A DNA stretch of 12,791 nucleotides from Brevibacillus_F sp035644815 (lineage in GTDB: Bacteria; Bacillota; Bacilli; Brevibacillales; Brevibacillaceae): NCBI GenBank assembly GCA_035644815.1, contig DASQNU010000049.1, forward strand, positions 1 through 12,791, in the 5' to 3' direction. A program made the translations under genes and the position numbers. Below the pieces are notes generated by a model. It was not told the origin of the DNA. It was given only the letters and a program-made list of their open reading frames with translations, and did not search any database. Every line of letters begins with the position of its first letter. Positions within the stretch are counted from its first letter, which is position 1. Shown piece after piece: positions 1 through 6,273 of the stretch.

Positions 1-20
1 CAAAGAGGGAGTAATGCAAG

Positions 21-497
21 ATGAAGTTTCTATCGCTGGCATCTCTGGGCATGATTGTTCCTCTGCTCATGGCGACCGCTGTCATCATGCTGCGCATGCG
101 GACCGGGAAGAAACCCGTCTCTACGAGGAAGATTATTCTTCCCCCGTTATTTATGTCGACTGGCTTTATTATGTTTCACTTTCCAGAGACGTTGACGCCC
201 ATTCCGTATGACATCATTGCTTTTGGCTTGGGCATGCTGCTGTCTGTGCCCTTAATCCTTACCTCATCATTTGAAATTGTGGGTCAAGATGTATATTTGC
301 GTCGTTCGAAAATCTTTTTCGTGGTCCTGCTTGGCTTGCTGCTGATCCGGACGATCATGAAAGTATGGATAGGCGATACGTTCACCCCTCTGCAAACAGC
401 TGGCCTTTTCTTCGTCCTCGCTTTTGGGATGATTTTGCCTTGGCGGGTGGCGATGTTGTATACGTATCATCGTTTTTACAAGAAGAAGATAAGCTGA
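21..497 (+). CDS. ccdC: CcdC-like integral membrane protein
   Basis: A 158-residue, mostly hydrophobic protein with about four to five membrane segments (roughly residues 3-24, 39-55, 65-82, 98-113 and 125-148). Basic loops separate them, such as RMRTGKK and the C-terminal YKKK. Length and sequence pattern match the CcdC (YneJ) family of Bacillus. That family is genetically linked to the cytochrome c biogenesis genes ccdA and ccdB, but its biochemical role is unclear and the B. subtilis protein is reported not to be essential for cytochrome c formation. The start at 21 is chosen because GAGGGAG (5-11) sits 9 bases upstream. The ATG at 14 lies almost on this site and opens a different frame. 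Nothing upstream is visible, so linkage to ccdA cannot be checked. The gene converges on the PatB-like lyase gene. Family assignment is good; function is inferred only from the family. Confidence 0.8.
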   Translation: MKFLSLASLGMIVPLLMATAVIMLRMRTGKKPVSTRKIILPPLFMSTGFIMFHFPETLTPIPYDIIAFGLGMLLSVPLILTSSFEIVGQDVYLRRSKIFFVVLLGLLLIRTIMKVWIGDTFTPLQTAGLFFVLAFGMILPWRVAMLYTYHRFYKKKIS

Positions 498-642
498 TAC
501 GGGTAGTGCAAGCATGGTGGTGGGGGAAGGGAAGACCGGGCGGGGCTGCGTTCTTGCCACACCCGCGAGGAAGTGCAGACTGTCCGGTTCCGCTCTTCCC
601 TTCCTTACGGGGCGGTTGCATTTATTATAAGGAAACGCGAGG

Positions 643-665
643 AAGCCCCGTATTGTACGGGGCTT
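643..665 (+). terminator. Hairpin between convergent ccdC and lyase genes
   Basis: A perfect 10-bp inverted repeat, AAGCCCCGTA (643-652) and TACGGGGCTT (656-665), has a 3-base loop. It is followed on the + strand by TTGCTGTATTTC, which is only moderately U-rich; the - strand side has no U-run. It probably ends ccdC transcription about 150 bases after the stop codon and may also stop transcripts arriving from the lyase gene. The rest of the gap (498-742) is purine-rich and holds no convincing gene. Confidence 0.6.
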
Positions 666-742
666 TGCTGTATTTCTTGCTACCTATGCCCGGATTCGAA
701 AGGCTACTGCTCACCCCGCCAAAGCCGCGGAATCACCACCCA

Positions 743-1912
743 TCAACACGGCCGTGCCTGTACCATCCGCTTCAGCCCCTCTTCCAGGATCGAGCGCGGG
801 CAAGCCAGATTGATCCGCAAAAATCCTTCTGCCTGTTTGCCAAAGGTGGCCCCCACATTTAAAGCAACCTTGGCGTCTTGATACATCCACTTTTTCAGCT
901 CCGTCGTATTCATCTGCCATGCACGGAAATCAAGCCAGGCTAGATAAGTACCTTCTGGCTCGATCAGCTTCACTTCCGGCATTTCGCTTGCCAAAGTCTC
1001 CGCGAGGTATGCCAGATTCCCTTCTATGTACTCCATAAGCTCTTCCAGCCACGCTTCACCGTGAGTATAGGCTGCCTCTGCCGCCAATGGGCCAAAACAG
1101 TTCTCTACAAACAGATGCAGAGCTTGCTGTGTCTTTTGATAGGCCTTGCGATACTCGGGATTTGGGATGATCGCCGCTGCCGTCGTCAGACCCGCTAGGT
1201 TGAATGTCTTGCCAGTAGAGAGGCAGGTAATCGTTTGATTCGCGATTTCCTCGGAGAGTGCGGCAATTGGAGTATGACGATGACCACGGTAAACAAGATC
1301 CGCGTGAATTTCGTCCGAAACCAGAATAACTCCGTATCGTACGCACAGCTCCGCTACCTTGCGCAGCTCTTCCTCCCTCCAGACACGTCCAACCGGATTA
1401 TGCGGACTGCAGAGAATCATCATTTTGGCCCCCGCAGCAAACTTCTGTTCCAGATCAGCCAGATCCATTACATAGCGTCCGTCCAGCAGCACCAGCTCAT
1501 TTTCCATCACTTCGCGTCCCTGGTCTCGAACCACCTCATAAAAGGGCGGATAGACTGGCGGCTGAATGACGATGCCATCTCCTGGTTGTGTGAGCGATAA
1601 AACCAGCAGACCAAGCCCCGGGACAACACCTGGTGCATATTGAATCCAGTCTTGCTGGACTTCCCACTGATGGCGTCTTTTCAGCCAATTGATCAGTGCA
1701 TCATAATAAGATTGCCTTCTGCCTGAATATCCATAGATGCCATGCTGTGCGCGAGTTGTCACGGCGTCGATGATCTCGGGAGGAGCGGGGAAGTCCATAT
1801 CCGCCACCCACAGCGGGATCAGGTCTTCCTGCTTGAACAATCGTTTTGTATCCCACTTTAACGCGGATGTCCCTACCCTGGAAACCACTTGATCAAACTG
1901 ATACTTGCCCAT
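743..1912 (-). CDS. patB: MalY/PatB-family PLP-dependent C-S lyase (probable cystathionine beta-lyase)
   Basis: A 389-residue fold-type I PLP enzyme of the MalY/PatB group, which cleaves C-S bonds of cystathionine or cysteine conjugates to give homocysteine or a thiol, pyruvate and ammonia. Typical signs are the N-terminal WVADMDF (residues 35-41), YGYSGRR (60-66), SPHNPVGRVW (169-178, Asn172), SDEIHADL (199-206, Asp200 for the PLP ring nitrogen) and STGKTFNLAGL (232-242, Lys235 as the Schiff-base lysine). The start at 1912 is preferred over the in-frame ATG at 1930 because GGGAGAGG lies 6 bases upstream and the family usually begins here. The gene follows hom by 116 bases with no clear terminator between. 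It is therefore probably read through from hom and shares its SAM riboswitch control, which favours a cystathionine beta-lyase role in methionine synthesis. A thiol-releasing lyase or a MalY-like regulator cannot be excluded. Confidence 0.85.
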   Translation of the reverse strand: MGKYQFDQVVSRVGTSALKWDTKRLFKQEDLIPLWVADMDFPAPPEIIDAVTTRAQHGIYGYSGRRQSYYDALINWLKRRHQWEVQQDWIQYAPGVVPGLGLLVLSLTQPGDGIVIQPPVYPPFYEVVRDQGREVMENELVLLDGRYVMDLADLEQKFAAGAKMMILCSPHNPVGRVWREEELRKVAELCVRYGVILVSDEIHADLVYRGHRHTPIAALSEEIANQTITCLSTGKTFNLAGLTTAAAIIPNPEYRKAYQKTQQALHLFVENCFGPLAAEAAYTHGEAWLEELMEYIEGNLAYLAETLASEMPEVKLIEPEGTYLAWLDFRAWQMNTTELKKWMYQDAKVALNVGATFGKQAEGFLRINLACPRSILEEGLKRMVQARPC

Positions 1913-2028
1913 TTTTGTCCTCTCCCCCATCTTTATATCCTAGCGATCATTCTCCTCCTCACTTTACAACCAAAAGTGCTGCTTATCCAGATGAGCAAAG
2001 ATCGAATTCTGCACTTGTCTGTATTTTT

Positions 2029-3354
2029 TTAGAGAAGCTCCTGCACAACCAGCTCCTGCTCTCGTTGCTGATCACCATTACCTTGCTCCTCTTCATTCGT
2101 GACCACGACGGGAATGATACTGTAGGATGCGGCGATATTGCCTGCAAGCCGCTCCAATACTTCACGTGAAAATGCCTGCACGATCAGACCGCAGCGCAGC
2201 ACATCATGCTGATGAAATTCGGTGCGCAGCTTTTTCACCTGAATCCCCGCATCCAGCAATGCTTGCAGAAGCTGGTAAGGATCACGCTTCGGTTCTGCTG
2301 CTTCCAAGTATAGATACCAGGTGCTTTCTTGCTGGAGCAATTGTTCGCGATGTTCCAGTTCACTGCGGATATGCCATTGCGGCTGCGGTGCAAAGGGCTG
2401 TGTCAGCAAATAAGCCAAATCCTCCACCACAGCGCTTGCGGTTGGCAGCTCACCCGCTCCTCTTCCGGTAAACAGCAAATCGCCAACGATATTGCCTGTC
2501 ACCTGCACGCCGTTGAAAGCTCCGTCCATTTGGGCAAGGGGATGTTCCTGAGATAGCAGCGTCGGCCGTACGGACATGCGTATACCTGCTGCAGTTTTTT
2601 GCGCTTGTGCCAGCAATTTGATCCGGTATCCCAGTTCCTTGGCGAACTGCAGCTCGCTTAAGCGCAGCTGGGAAATGCCTTTTCGCTCGATTTCATCCCA
2701 TGGCTCCGCCTCACCAAACACGAGCTGGGACAGAATAAACAATTTATACGTCGCGTCGAACCCTTCCACATCAGCCGTCGGATCCGCTTCGGCGTATCCG
2801 AGGCGCTGGGCATCCGCAAGCGCTTCCCCGTAGCCGACCAGATGCTTTTCCATTTGCGTCAAAATGTAGTTGGTAGTGCCATTAATGATTCCCTGCACAC
2901 TGGTGATTTCGTTGGTGCGCAAAAATTGACGGAGCACGGACAAAATCGGGATGCCGCCCGCCACGCTTGCCTCGTAAGCAAGGTGAACCGCATGTTGATT
3001 GGCAAGCTGAGTCAACTCTTTCCCCTGCTTCGCTAGCAGCTCCTTGTTTGCCGTGACGACATGGCAGCCATGACGGATGGCGCGCTTAACATATGCACCT
3101 GCAGGCTCGACCCCGCCGATCACTTCGACGATCACATCAACAGAGCTCGACAGCACTTCATCAAAGCTGGTCGTCAGCAGGCTTTTGTCGACATCCACCA
3201 GTCGTTCCTTATCGAGCTCGCGGACGAGAATTTTGACAATCTCGACTTGTTTGCCAAGCCGTTCGGCAAGCTTTTTCTCCTGGGAACGAATCGTTTTGAC
3301 GACACCGCATCCGACAACGCCCAAGCCCAGTAAACCAACACGAATTTTTTCCAT
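2029..3354 (-). CDS. hom: Homoserine dehydrogenase with C-terminal ACT domain
   Basis: A 441-residue cytoplasmic enzyme that reduces aspartate 4-semialdehyde to homoserine with NAD(P)H, at the branch to threonine and methionine. The N-terminal Rossmann motif is GLGVVG (residues 10-15). TANKELLA (101-108) holds Lys104, GGIPIL is at 133-138, NGTTNYIL at 158-165, and the signature GYAEADPTADVEG at 186-198 is followed by Lys204. An ACT-like domain starts near residue 353 (STWYLYLEA) and ends in a polar, Gln/Glu-rich tail. The start at 3354 (MEKIRVGLLG) is chosen because GGGAGG lies 11 bases upstream and the family begins this way; an in-frame ATG at 3390 would add 12 unlikely residues. Two SAM-I riboswitches precede it, so expression should rise when SAM is low. 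No thrB or thrC is adjacent, which suggests this copy serves the methionine branch. The C-S lyase gene follows. Confidence 0.95.
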   Translation of the reverse strand: MEKIRVGLLGLGVVGCGVVKTIRSQEKKLAERLGKQVEIVKILVRELDKERLVDVDKSLLTTSFDEVLSSSVDVIVEVIGGVEPAGAYVKRAIRHGCHVVTANKELLAKQGKELTQLANQHAVHLAYEASVAGGIPILSVLRQFLRTNEITSVQGIINGTTNYILTQMEKHLVGYGEALADAQRLGYAEADPTADVEGFDATYKLFILSQLVFGEAEPWDEIERKGISQLRLSELQFAKELGYRIKLLAQAQKTAAGIRMSVRPTLLSQEHPLAQMDGAFNGVQVTGNIVGDLLFTGRGAGELPTASAVVEDLAYLLTQPFAPQPQWHIRSELEHREQLLQQESTWYLYLEAAEPKRDPYQLLQALLDAGIQVKKLRTEFHQHDVLRCGLIVQAFSREVLERLAGNIAASYSIIPVVVTNEEEQGNGDQQREQELVVQELL

Positions 3355-3407
3355 TTCCCACACGACCTCCCAAGATCCATCATTGATCAAAATATGTACA
3401 ACAAAAG

Positions 3408-3432
3408 AGCCCTCTCCGATAAGAAGAGGACT
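3408..3432 (-). terminator. SAM-controlled terminator of the hom-proximal S-box
   Basis: On the - strand an 8-bp stem (AGTCCTCT with AGAGGGCT, one G-U pair; + strand arms 3425-3432 and 3408-3415) is followed by CTTTTGTTG. Its loop and 5' arm (3417-3426) can instead pair perfectly over 10 bases with the 3' strand of riboswitch P1 (3445-3454). That is the expected antiterminator, so the two structures are mutually exclusive. Confidence 0.85.
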
Positions 3433-3446
3433 TGTGATCGACCATC

Positions 3447-3553
3447 TTCTTATCTCTCAAGGCATACGCCTTGCAGGAATTGGCACCTTGTCAACAGCTG
3501 TTGACGGTTGCCGGGTTTCATCGGGCCAGCCCCTCCACCTCTCTGGATAAGAA
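3447..3553 (-). promoter_or_regulatory. SAM-I (S-box) riboswitch, hom-proximal copy
   Basis: A 107-base aptamer on the - strand. P1 is TTCTTATC (3546-3553) with GATAAGAA (3447-3454). The core shows AGAGAGGTGGAGG, GGCCCGATGAAACCCGGCAA, GGTGCCAATTCCTGC and TTGAGAGATAAG, all hallmarks of the SAM-I class. The L2 and J3/4 pseudoknot partners CUGG and CCUG are present. When SAM binds, P1 is stabilised and the downstream terminator forms, stopping transcription before hom. One oddity is a G at 3530 (read on the - strand) in GGAGGGGCTGG, where the consensus and the sister copy have A. Confidence 0.97.
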
Positions 3554-3593
3554 CAATTTTTCCTATGTAGTTGTTTCATGAGGAATGAAAAAA

Positions 3594-3615
3594 GCCTTCC
3601 TCAACAGAAGAAGGC
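3594..3615 (-). terminator. SAM-controlled terminator of the promoter-proximal S-box
   Basis: The stem GCCTTC/GAAGGC (3610-3615 and 3594-3599) has two further inner pairs and is followed on the - strand by six T (3588-3593). The 5' arm AGAAGAAGG complement (3606-3614) pairs 9 of 9 with the 3' side of its aptamer P1 (3630-3638), giving a competing antiterminator. This copy can therefore terminate on its own, before the second aptamer is made. Confidence 0.9.
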
Positions 3616-3634
3616 GGTTCGTGTACGGTCCTTC

Positions 3635-3739
3635 TTCTTATCTCTCAAGACAAATGTCTCGCAGGAATTGGCACCATGTCATGTAACTGACGGTTGCCGG
3701 GCTTCATCGGGCCAGTCCCTCCACCTCTCGCGATAAGAA
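3635..3739 (-). promoter_or_regulatory. SAM-I (S-box) riboswitch, promoter-proximal copy
   Basis: A second complete aptamer, 105 bases, on the - strand. P1 is TTCTTATC (3732-3739) with GATAAGAA (3635-3642). The core GAGAGGTGGAGGGACTGG, GCCCGATGAAGCCCGGCAA, GGTGCCAATTCCTGC and TTGAGAGATAAG fits the consensus, including the conserved A before CUGG (3716). P3 and P4 differ in sequence from the hom-proximal copy yet still pair (for example GAGACATTTGTCTT against AAGGCGTATGCCTT). Both copies are thus under selection to fold rather than being a fresh duplication. Confidence 0.97.
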
Positions 3740-3772
3740 TTACGCGTGTATGCAGTTTGCTAAGTTGGTTTC

Positions 3773-3802
3773 ATTCTACCCAACGCATGCGTGGATCGTC
3801 AA
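3773..3802 (-). promoter_or_regulatory. Sigma-A type promoter for the tandem S-box/hom transcript
   Basis: On the - strand TTGACG (3797-3802) and TAGAAT (3773-3778) are separated by 18 bases, each matching the sigma-A consensus at 5 of 6. Transcription would begin near 3766, about 27 bases before the first aptamer. I see no comparable promoter between the two riboswitches. Confidence 0.7.
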
Positions 3803-3810
3803 CAATATTT

Positions 3811-3832
3811 TTCCAACATTCGCTTGTTGGAA
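3811..3832. repeat. Inverted repeat between divergent promoters, possible operator
   Basis: Perfect 8-base arms TTCCAACA (3811-3818) and TGTTGGAA (3825-3832) are separated by 6 bases. The right arm overlaps the -35 of the hydrolase promoter, and the left arm ends about 9 bases from the -35 of the hom promoter. It lacks a T-run in either direction, so it is more like a regulator binding site than a terminator. No regulator gene is visible nearby. Confidence 0.45.
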
Positions 3833-3852
3833 CAGCAGGAGTCCCTTACAAT
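3824..3852 (+). promoter_or_regulatory. Putative sigma-A promoter for the hydrolase gene
   Basis: TTGTTG (3824-3829) and TACAAT (3847-3852) are spaced by 17 bases; the -10 matches 5 of 6. A start near 3859 would leave a short leader of about 25 bases before the gene. Confidence 0.55.
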
Positions 3853-3883
3853 CAGGGAAAAACATCCCTCAAGGAGCATCAAT

Positions 3884-4726
3884 ATGACGTGCAAGGAAAA
3901 ACAATTCATCCACAATGGACACAAAACAGCGTATCTGGACGCAGGTTCAGCGGAGCAGCCCACATTGCTGCTTCTGCATTCCATAAGAGGAACCAAATCG
4001 TTTTTTGATCTCATCCGCGATGCCTATCTGCCCCATTATCGCGTTCTCATTCCTGATTTGCGCGGGCACGGGGCATCAGACAAGGAAGGACCCTTTACGT
4101 TTCGCCAGATTGTGGACGATCTCCGTGCGTTGCTAAACCATGAACAGATCCGACAGACTTCTATCATTGCCTCATCTTTCTCCTGTGTGCCCGCGCAAAT
4201 GTTGGCAGCTGAAGAACCGGCTCTCATCCAAAAATTGATCCTGCTCGATGGCGGTTTTTACTCGTTGGGAAACCTGCCTGGCTTTGATCTTCGGGCACAG
4301 GTCGAACGCTTTGCCAATACCCATTACCCCAGTCTGGAGGAGGTCCACCGCGCGTTTTCCCGCCATCATCCAGGTACCCTGCTCCCTGCCCACATTGCGG
4401 AAAGTGAAATGACCTGGGATCCGGCTGGCTACTATCAGTATAAGCTTCCTGTGGAGGCGCTCTCTGCTTACTTTCGAGAATATATGGCCTTTCAGCCGGA
4501 GCAAACACTCCCTGGCTTGCGCTGTCCAGTGCTTTTGCTTCATGCAGACGAAGAGCTCACCCCTACCGACGAACATCGTGCTTTTATCCGTGCCTCCATC
4601 CAATCGTATCAGGACTCGGTGCCGCAAGTACAAGTAATTCGTATTACCGGCGGCCATCATCTTTTGATGCTCCAATCGCCACTGGAAACCAGCAAGCAGA
4701 GCCTGAATTTTTTAGGCAGCCTCTGA
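3884..4726 (+). CDS. Alpha/beta-hydrolase with atypical nucleophile motif
   Basis: A 280-residue soluble protein of the alpha/beta-hydrolase superfamily. Strand beta-3 and oxyanion region TLLLLHSIRGT lie at residues 27-37 and VLIPDLRGHGASD at 54-66. A helical cap follows, then an acid candidate Asp222 in LLLHADEELTP and a histidine pair (258-259) in GGHHLLM. The nucleophile elbow reads ASSFS (96-100) rather than GxSxG, so Ser98 would be the nucleophile without the usual flanking glycines. HS replaces the usual HG of the oxyanion loop. The start at 3884 is chosen because AAGGAG sits 7 bases upstream; the longer in-frame ATG at 3791 would run through the promoter. It is transcribed divergently from hom and ends 7 bases from the stop codon of ung. 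The substrate is unknown; it may be an esterase-like or peroxidase-like member, or one with weak activity. Confidence 0.85.
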   Translation: MTCKEKQFIHNGHKTAYLDAGSAEQPTLLLLHSIRGTKSFFDLIRDAYLPHYRVLIPDLRGHGASDKEGPFTFRQIVDDLRALLNHEQIRQTSIIASSFSCVPAQMLAAEEPALIQKLILLDGGFYSLGNLPGFDLRAQVERFANTHYPSLEEVHRAFSRHHPGTLLPAHIAESEMTWDPAGYYQYKLPVEALSAYFREYMAFQPEQTLPGLRCPVLLLHADEELTPTDEHRAFIRASIQSYQDSVPQVQVIRITGGHHLLMLQSPLETSKQSLNFLGSL

Positions 4727-4735
4727 CTGCCTTTT
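4714..4735 (+). terminator. Weak hairpin at the hydrolase/ung convergence
   Basis: AGGCAG (4714-4719) and CTGCCT (4727-4732) form a 6-bp stem spanning the hydrolase stop codon, followed by TTTATAG. It is a short, weak candidate for ending hydrolase transcription. On the - strand no U-run follows, so ung has no visible terminator of its own. Confidence 0.4.
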
Positions 4736-5411
4736 ATAGACTCGGGATCTGCCAATCAATCTCTTCTCGTCCAATCTTGCGTAAAAATTCGTTGGTGCGC
4801 GAAAATGGACGACTGCCAAAAAAGCCGCGATTGGCGGAAAAAGGACTCGGGTGTGGAGAACGGATGATAAAGTGATGCGGGGACGTGATCAGCTCCCCTT
4901 TTTCCTGTGCATGTTTTCCCCAGAGGATAAAGACGACAGGCTCTTCACGCTGGTTCAGCTTTTCGATGACCCGATCGGTGAAGATTTCCCAGCCCTTTCC
5001 TTTGTGTGAATTGGGGGTGCTCTCTTGCACAGTCAGTACCGTATTTAACAGCAGCACGCCTTGTTTCGCCCATTTTTCCAGGTAGCCGTGATTCGGTATC
5101 GTGCAACCCAAATCGGCATGCAGCTCCTTATAGATATTCTGCAGCGAGGGAGGCACCGCGACTCCCGGCTTAACGGAAAAGCTTAATCCATGCGCCTGGC
5201 CGCGCCCGTGATACGGATCTTGCCCGAGAATTACCACTTTTGTCTCTTCATAGGTCGTCAGATGCAGTGCGTTGAAAATGTCATATTTGTCGGGATAAAT
5301 CACCCGTTGTTGATATTCGTCCGCTAGAAATTGTCGTAACTGAATGTAATAAGGCTGGGCAAACTCTGCTTCCAACAGCGATGCCCAGTCGTTTTTTAAG
5401 ATCGTTTTCAT
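4734..5411 (-). CDS. ung: Uracil-DNA glycosylase, family 1
   Basis: A 225-residue DNA repair enzyme that removes uracil from DNA and starts base excision repair. The water-activating motif GQDPYHG is at residues 63-69 (Asp65), LLNTVLTV at 121-128 carries the uracil-specificity Asn123, and the DNA-intercalation motif HPSPFSA is at 187-193 (His187). Length is normal for bacterial Ung. GGAGGG lies just upstream of the ATG. The gene begins 16 bases after the stop codon of the ECF T-component gene, so it is very probably the last gene of that operon, although the functions are unrelated. Confidence 0.97.
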   Translation of the reverse strand: MKTILKNDWASLLEAEFAQPYYIQLRQFLADEYQQRVIYPDKYDIFNALHLTTYEETKVVILGQDPYHGRGQAHGLSFSVKPGVAVPPSLQNIYKELHADLGCTIPNHGYLEKWAKQGVLLLNTVLTVQESTPNSHKGKGWEIFTDRVIEKLNQREEPVVFILWGKHAQEKGELITSPHHFIIRSPHPSPFSANRGFFGSRPFSRTNEFLRKIGREEIDWQIPSL

Positions 5412-5427
5412 TCCAGTCCCTCCTCAA

Positions 5428-6273
5428 TTATATCCTGGATGGAAAAAGCACACCGAAGTGAATCGGAGAGATCCGAGCTGCATAAAAAAGGGAACCTACA
5501 ACCAGAAATACGAGTAACAGCAGAACGATCTCCTTTTTTCTCCATACAGGCATGCGATAGTAACGGTGTTGGGGATTGCGCATCGCAAACCCCTTGGCAT
5601 CAAGCGCATTGGCAATCAATTGAACACGCCGCAGCGAGGAAAAAATGAGCGGAGCCAGCAACACCCCGTATTTCCGCATTTTTTCCCAAAGTGTTCCTTG
5701 ATCGATACGGACTCCCCGGACCATCTGCGCTTCTCGGATCGTCGTTAAATCCTGTTTCACCAGCGGAATAAACCGAAAGATCAATGAGAGAAGGAAGCCG
5801 ATCGAAAACGGAACACCGATGCTTTTTAAGCCAATCGCCATCTGACGCGGGGACGTCACAAACAGGTAGTACATCGATAACAAGGCCACGTTGGCGATCC
5901 GCAGCCCCATTCCCAATCCCCACATCACACCGATATCGGTAATTTGCAGCGGATAGCCGATCAAGGGCACGGCTCCCCTCCAATACGCTTCCCCGACGCT
6001 CGTAAAAGGCAGCCAGGAGAGGGCTGTAAACAGTCCGCCAACTCCCCCGACCAGTACATACGCATTTCGCACCATCTTCGGCCACCCGATGCTGCTCACC
6101 AACAGCAGATTGATACCCAGCAAAATAACGAGAATACGAGGATCTTGAAAAATAAACGGCAGCGCCCCCAGTAGCACAAAAAAGAGCAGGACAAACCCCG
6201 GATGCGCTTTTTGCCATGTTTTCGATTGTCTTCCTGGTTGTGAACGGTTTGTCATGATGGATTCCCTATTCAT
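5428..6273 (-). CDS. ecfT: ECF transporter T component (EcfT/CbiQ family transmembrane protein)
   Basis: A 281-residue membrane protein that couples the two ATPases to the substrate-binding S component of an energy-coupling factor importer. Hydrophobic segments lie near residues 26-42, 46-62, 71-90, 113-139, 155-172 and 249-265. The cytoplasmic coupling helices carry the family's two ATPase-docking motifs, AQMVRG (182-187) and ANALDAKGF (221-229); in the second, Lys replaces the more usual Arg. The start at 6273 overlaps the end of the preceding ATPase gene by 8 bases. An internal ATG at 6255, preceded by AGGG, is an equally plausible start and would shorten the protein by 6 residues. Confidence 0.93.
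   Translation of the reverse strand: MNRESIMTNRSQPGRQSKTWQKAHPGFVLLFFVLLGALPFIFQDPRILVILLGINLLLVSSIGWPKMVRNAYVLVGGVGGLFTALSWLPFTSVGEAYWRGAVPLIGYPLQITDIGVMWGLGMGLRIANVALLSMYYLFVTSPRQMAIGLKSIGVPFSIGFLLSLIFRFIPLVKQDLTTIREAQMVRGVRIDQGTLWEKMRKYGVLLAPLIFSSLRRVQLIANALDAKGFAMRNPQHRYYRMPVWRKKEIVLLLLVFLVVGSLFYAARISPIHFGVLFPSRI

Noticed and set aside
573..881. A + strand open frame across the ccdC-lyase gap.
   Set aside because: It overlaps the 3' end of the lyase gene and the intergenic hairpin, and its composition (Arg, Ser, Cys) is not protein-like.
1942..1959. A five-codon frame (MIARI) after AGGAGGAGA, just upstream of the PatB-like gene, possibly a leader peptide.
   Set aside because: The spacing between the Shine-Dalgarno sequence and ATG is only about 3 bases, there is no attenuator structure, and so short a frame arises easily by chance.
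3077..3550. A Ser/Thr-rich + strand frame covering the start of hom and the S-box.
   Set aside because: It is antisense to hom and to a folded riboswitch; the Ser/Thr richness is an artefact of the opposite strand's codons.
3400..3740. The two similar about 105-base blocks upstream of hom, considered as a mobile repeat or the start of a repeat array.
   Set aside because: Conserved positions match the SAM-I riboswitch core exactly and the differences fall in paired regions with pairing kept, so they are functional aptamers rather than a mobile or CRISPR-like repeat.
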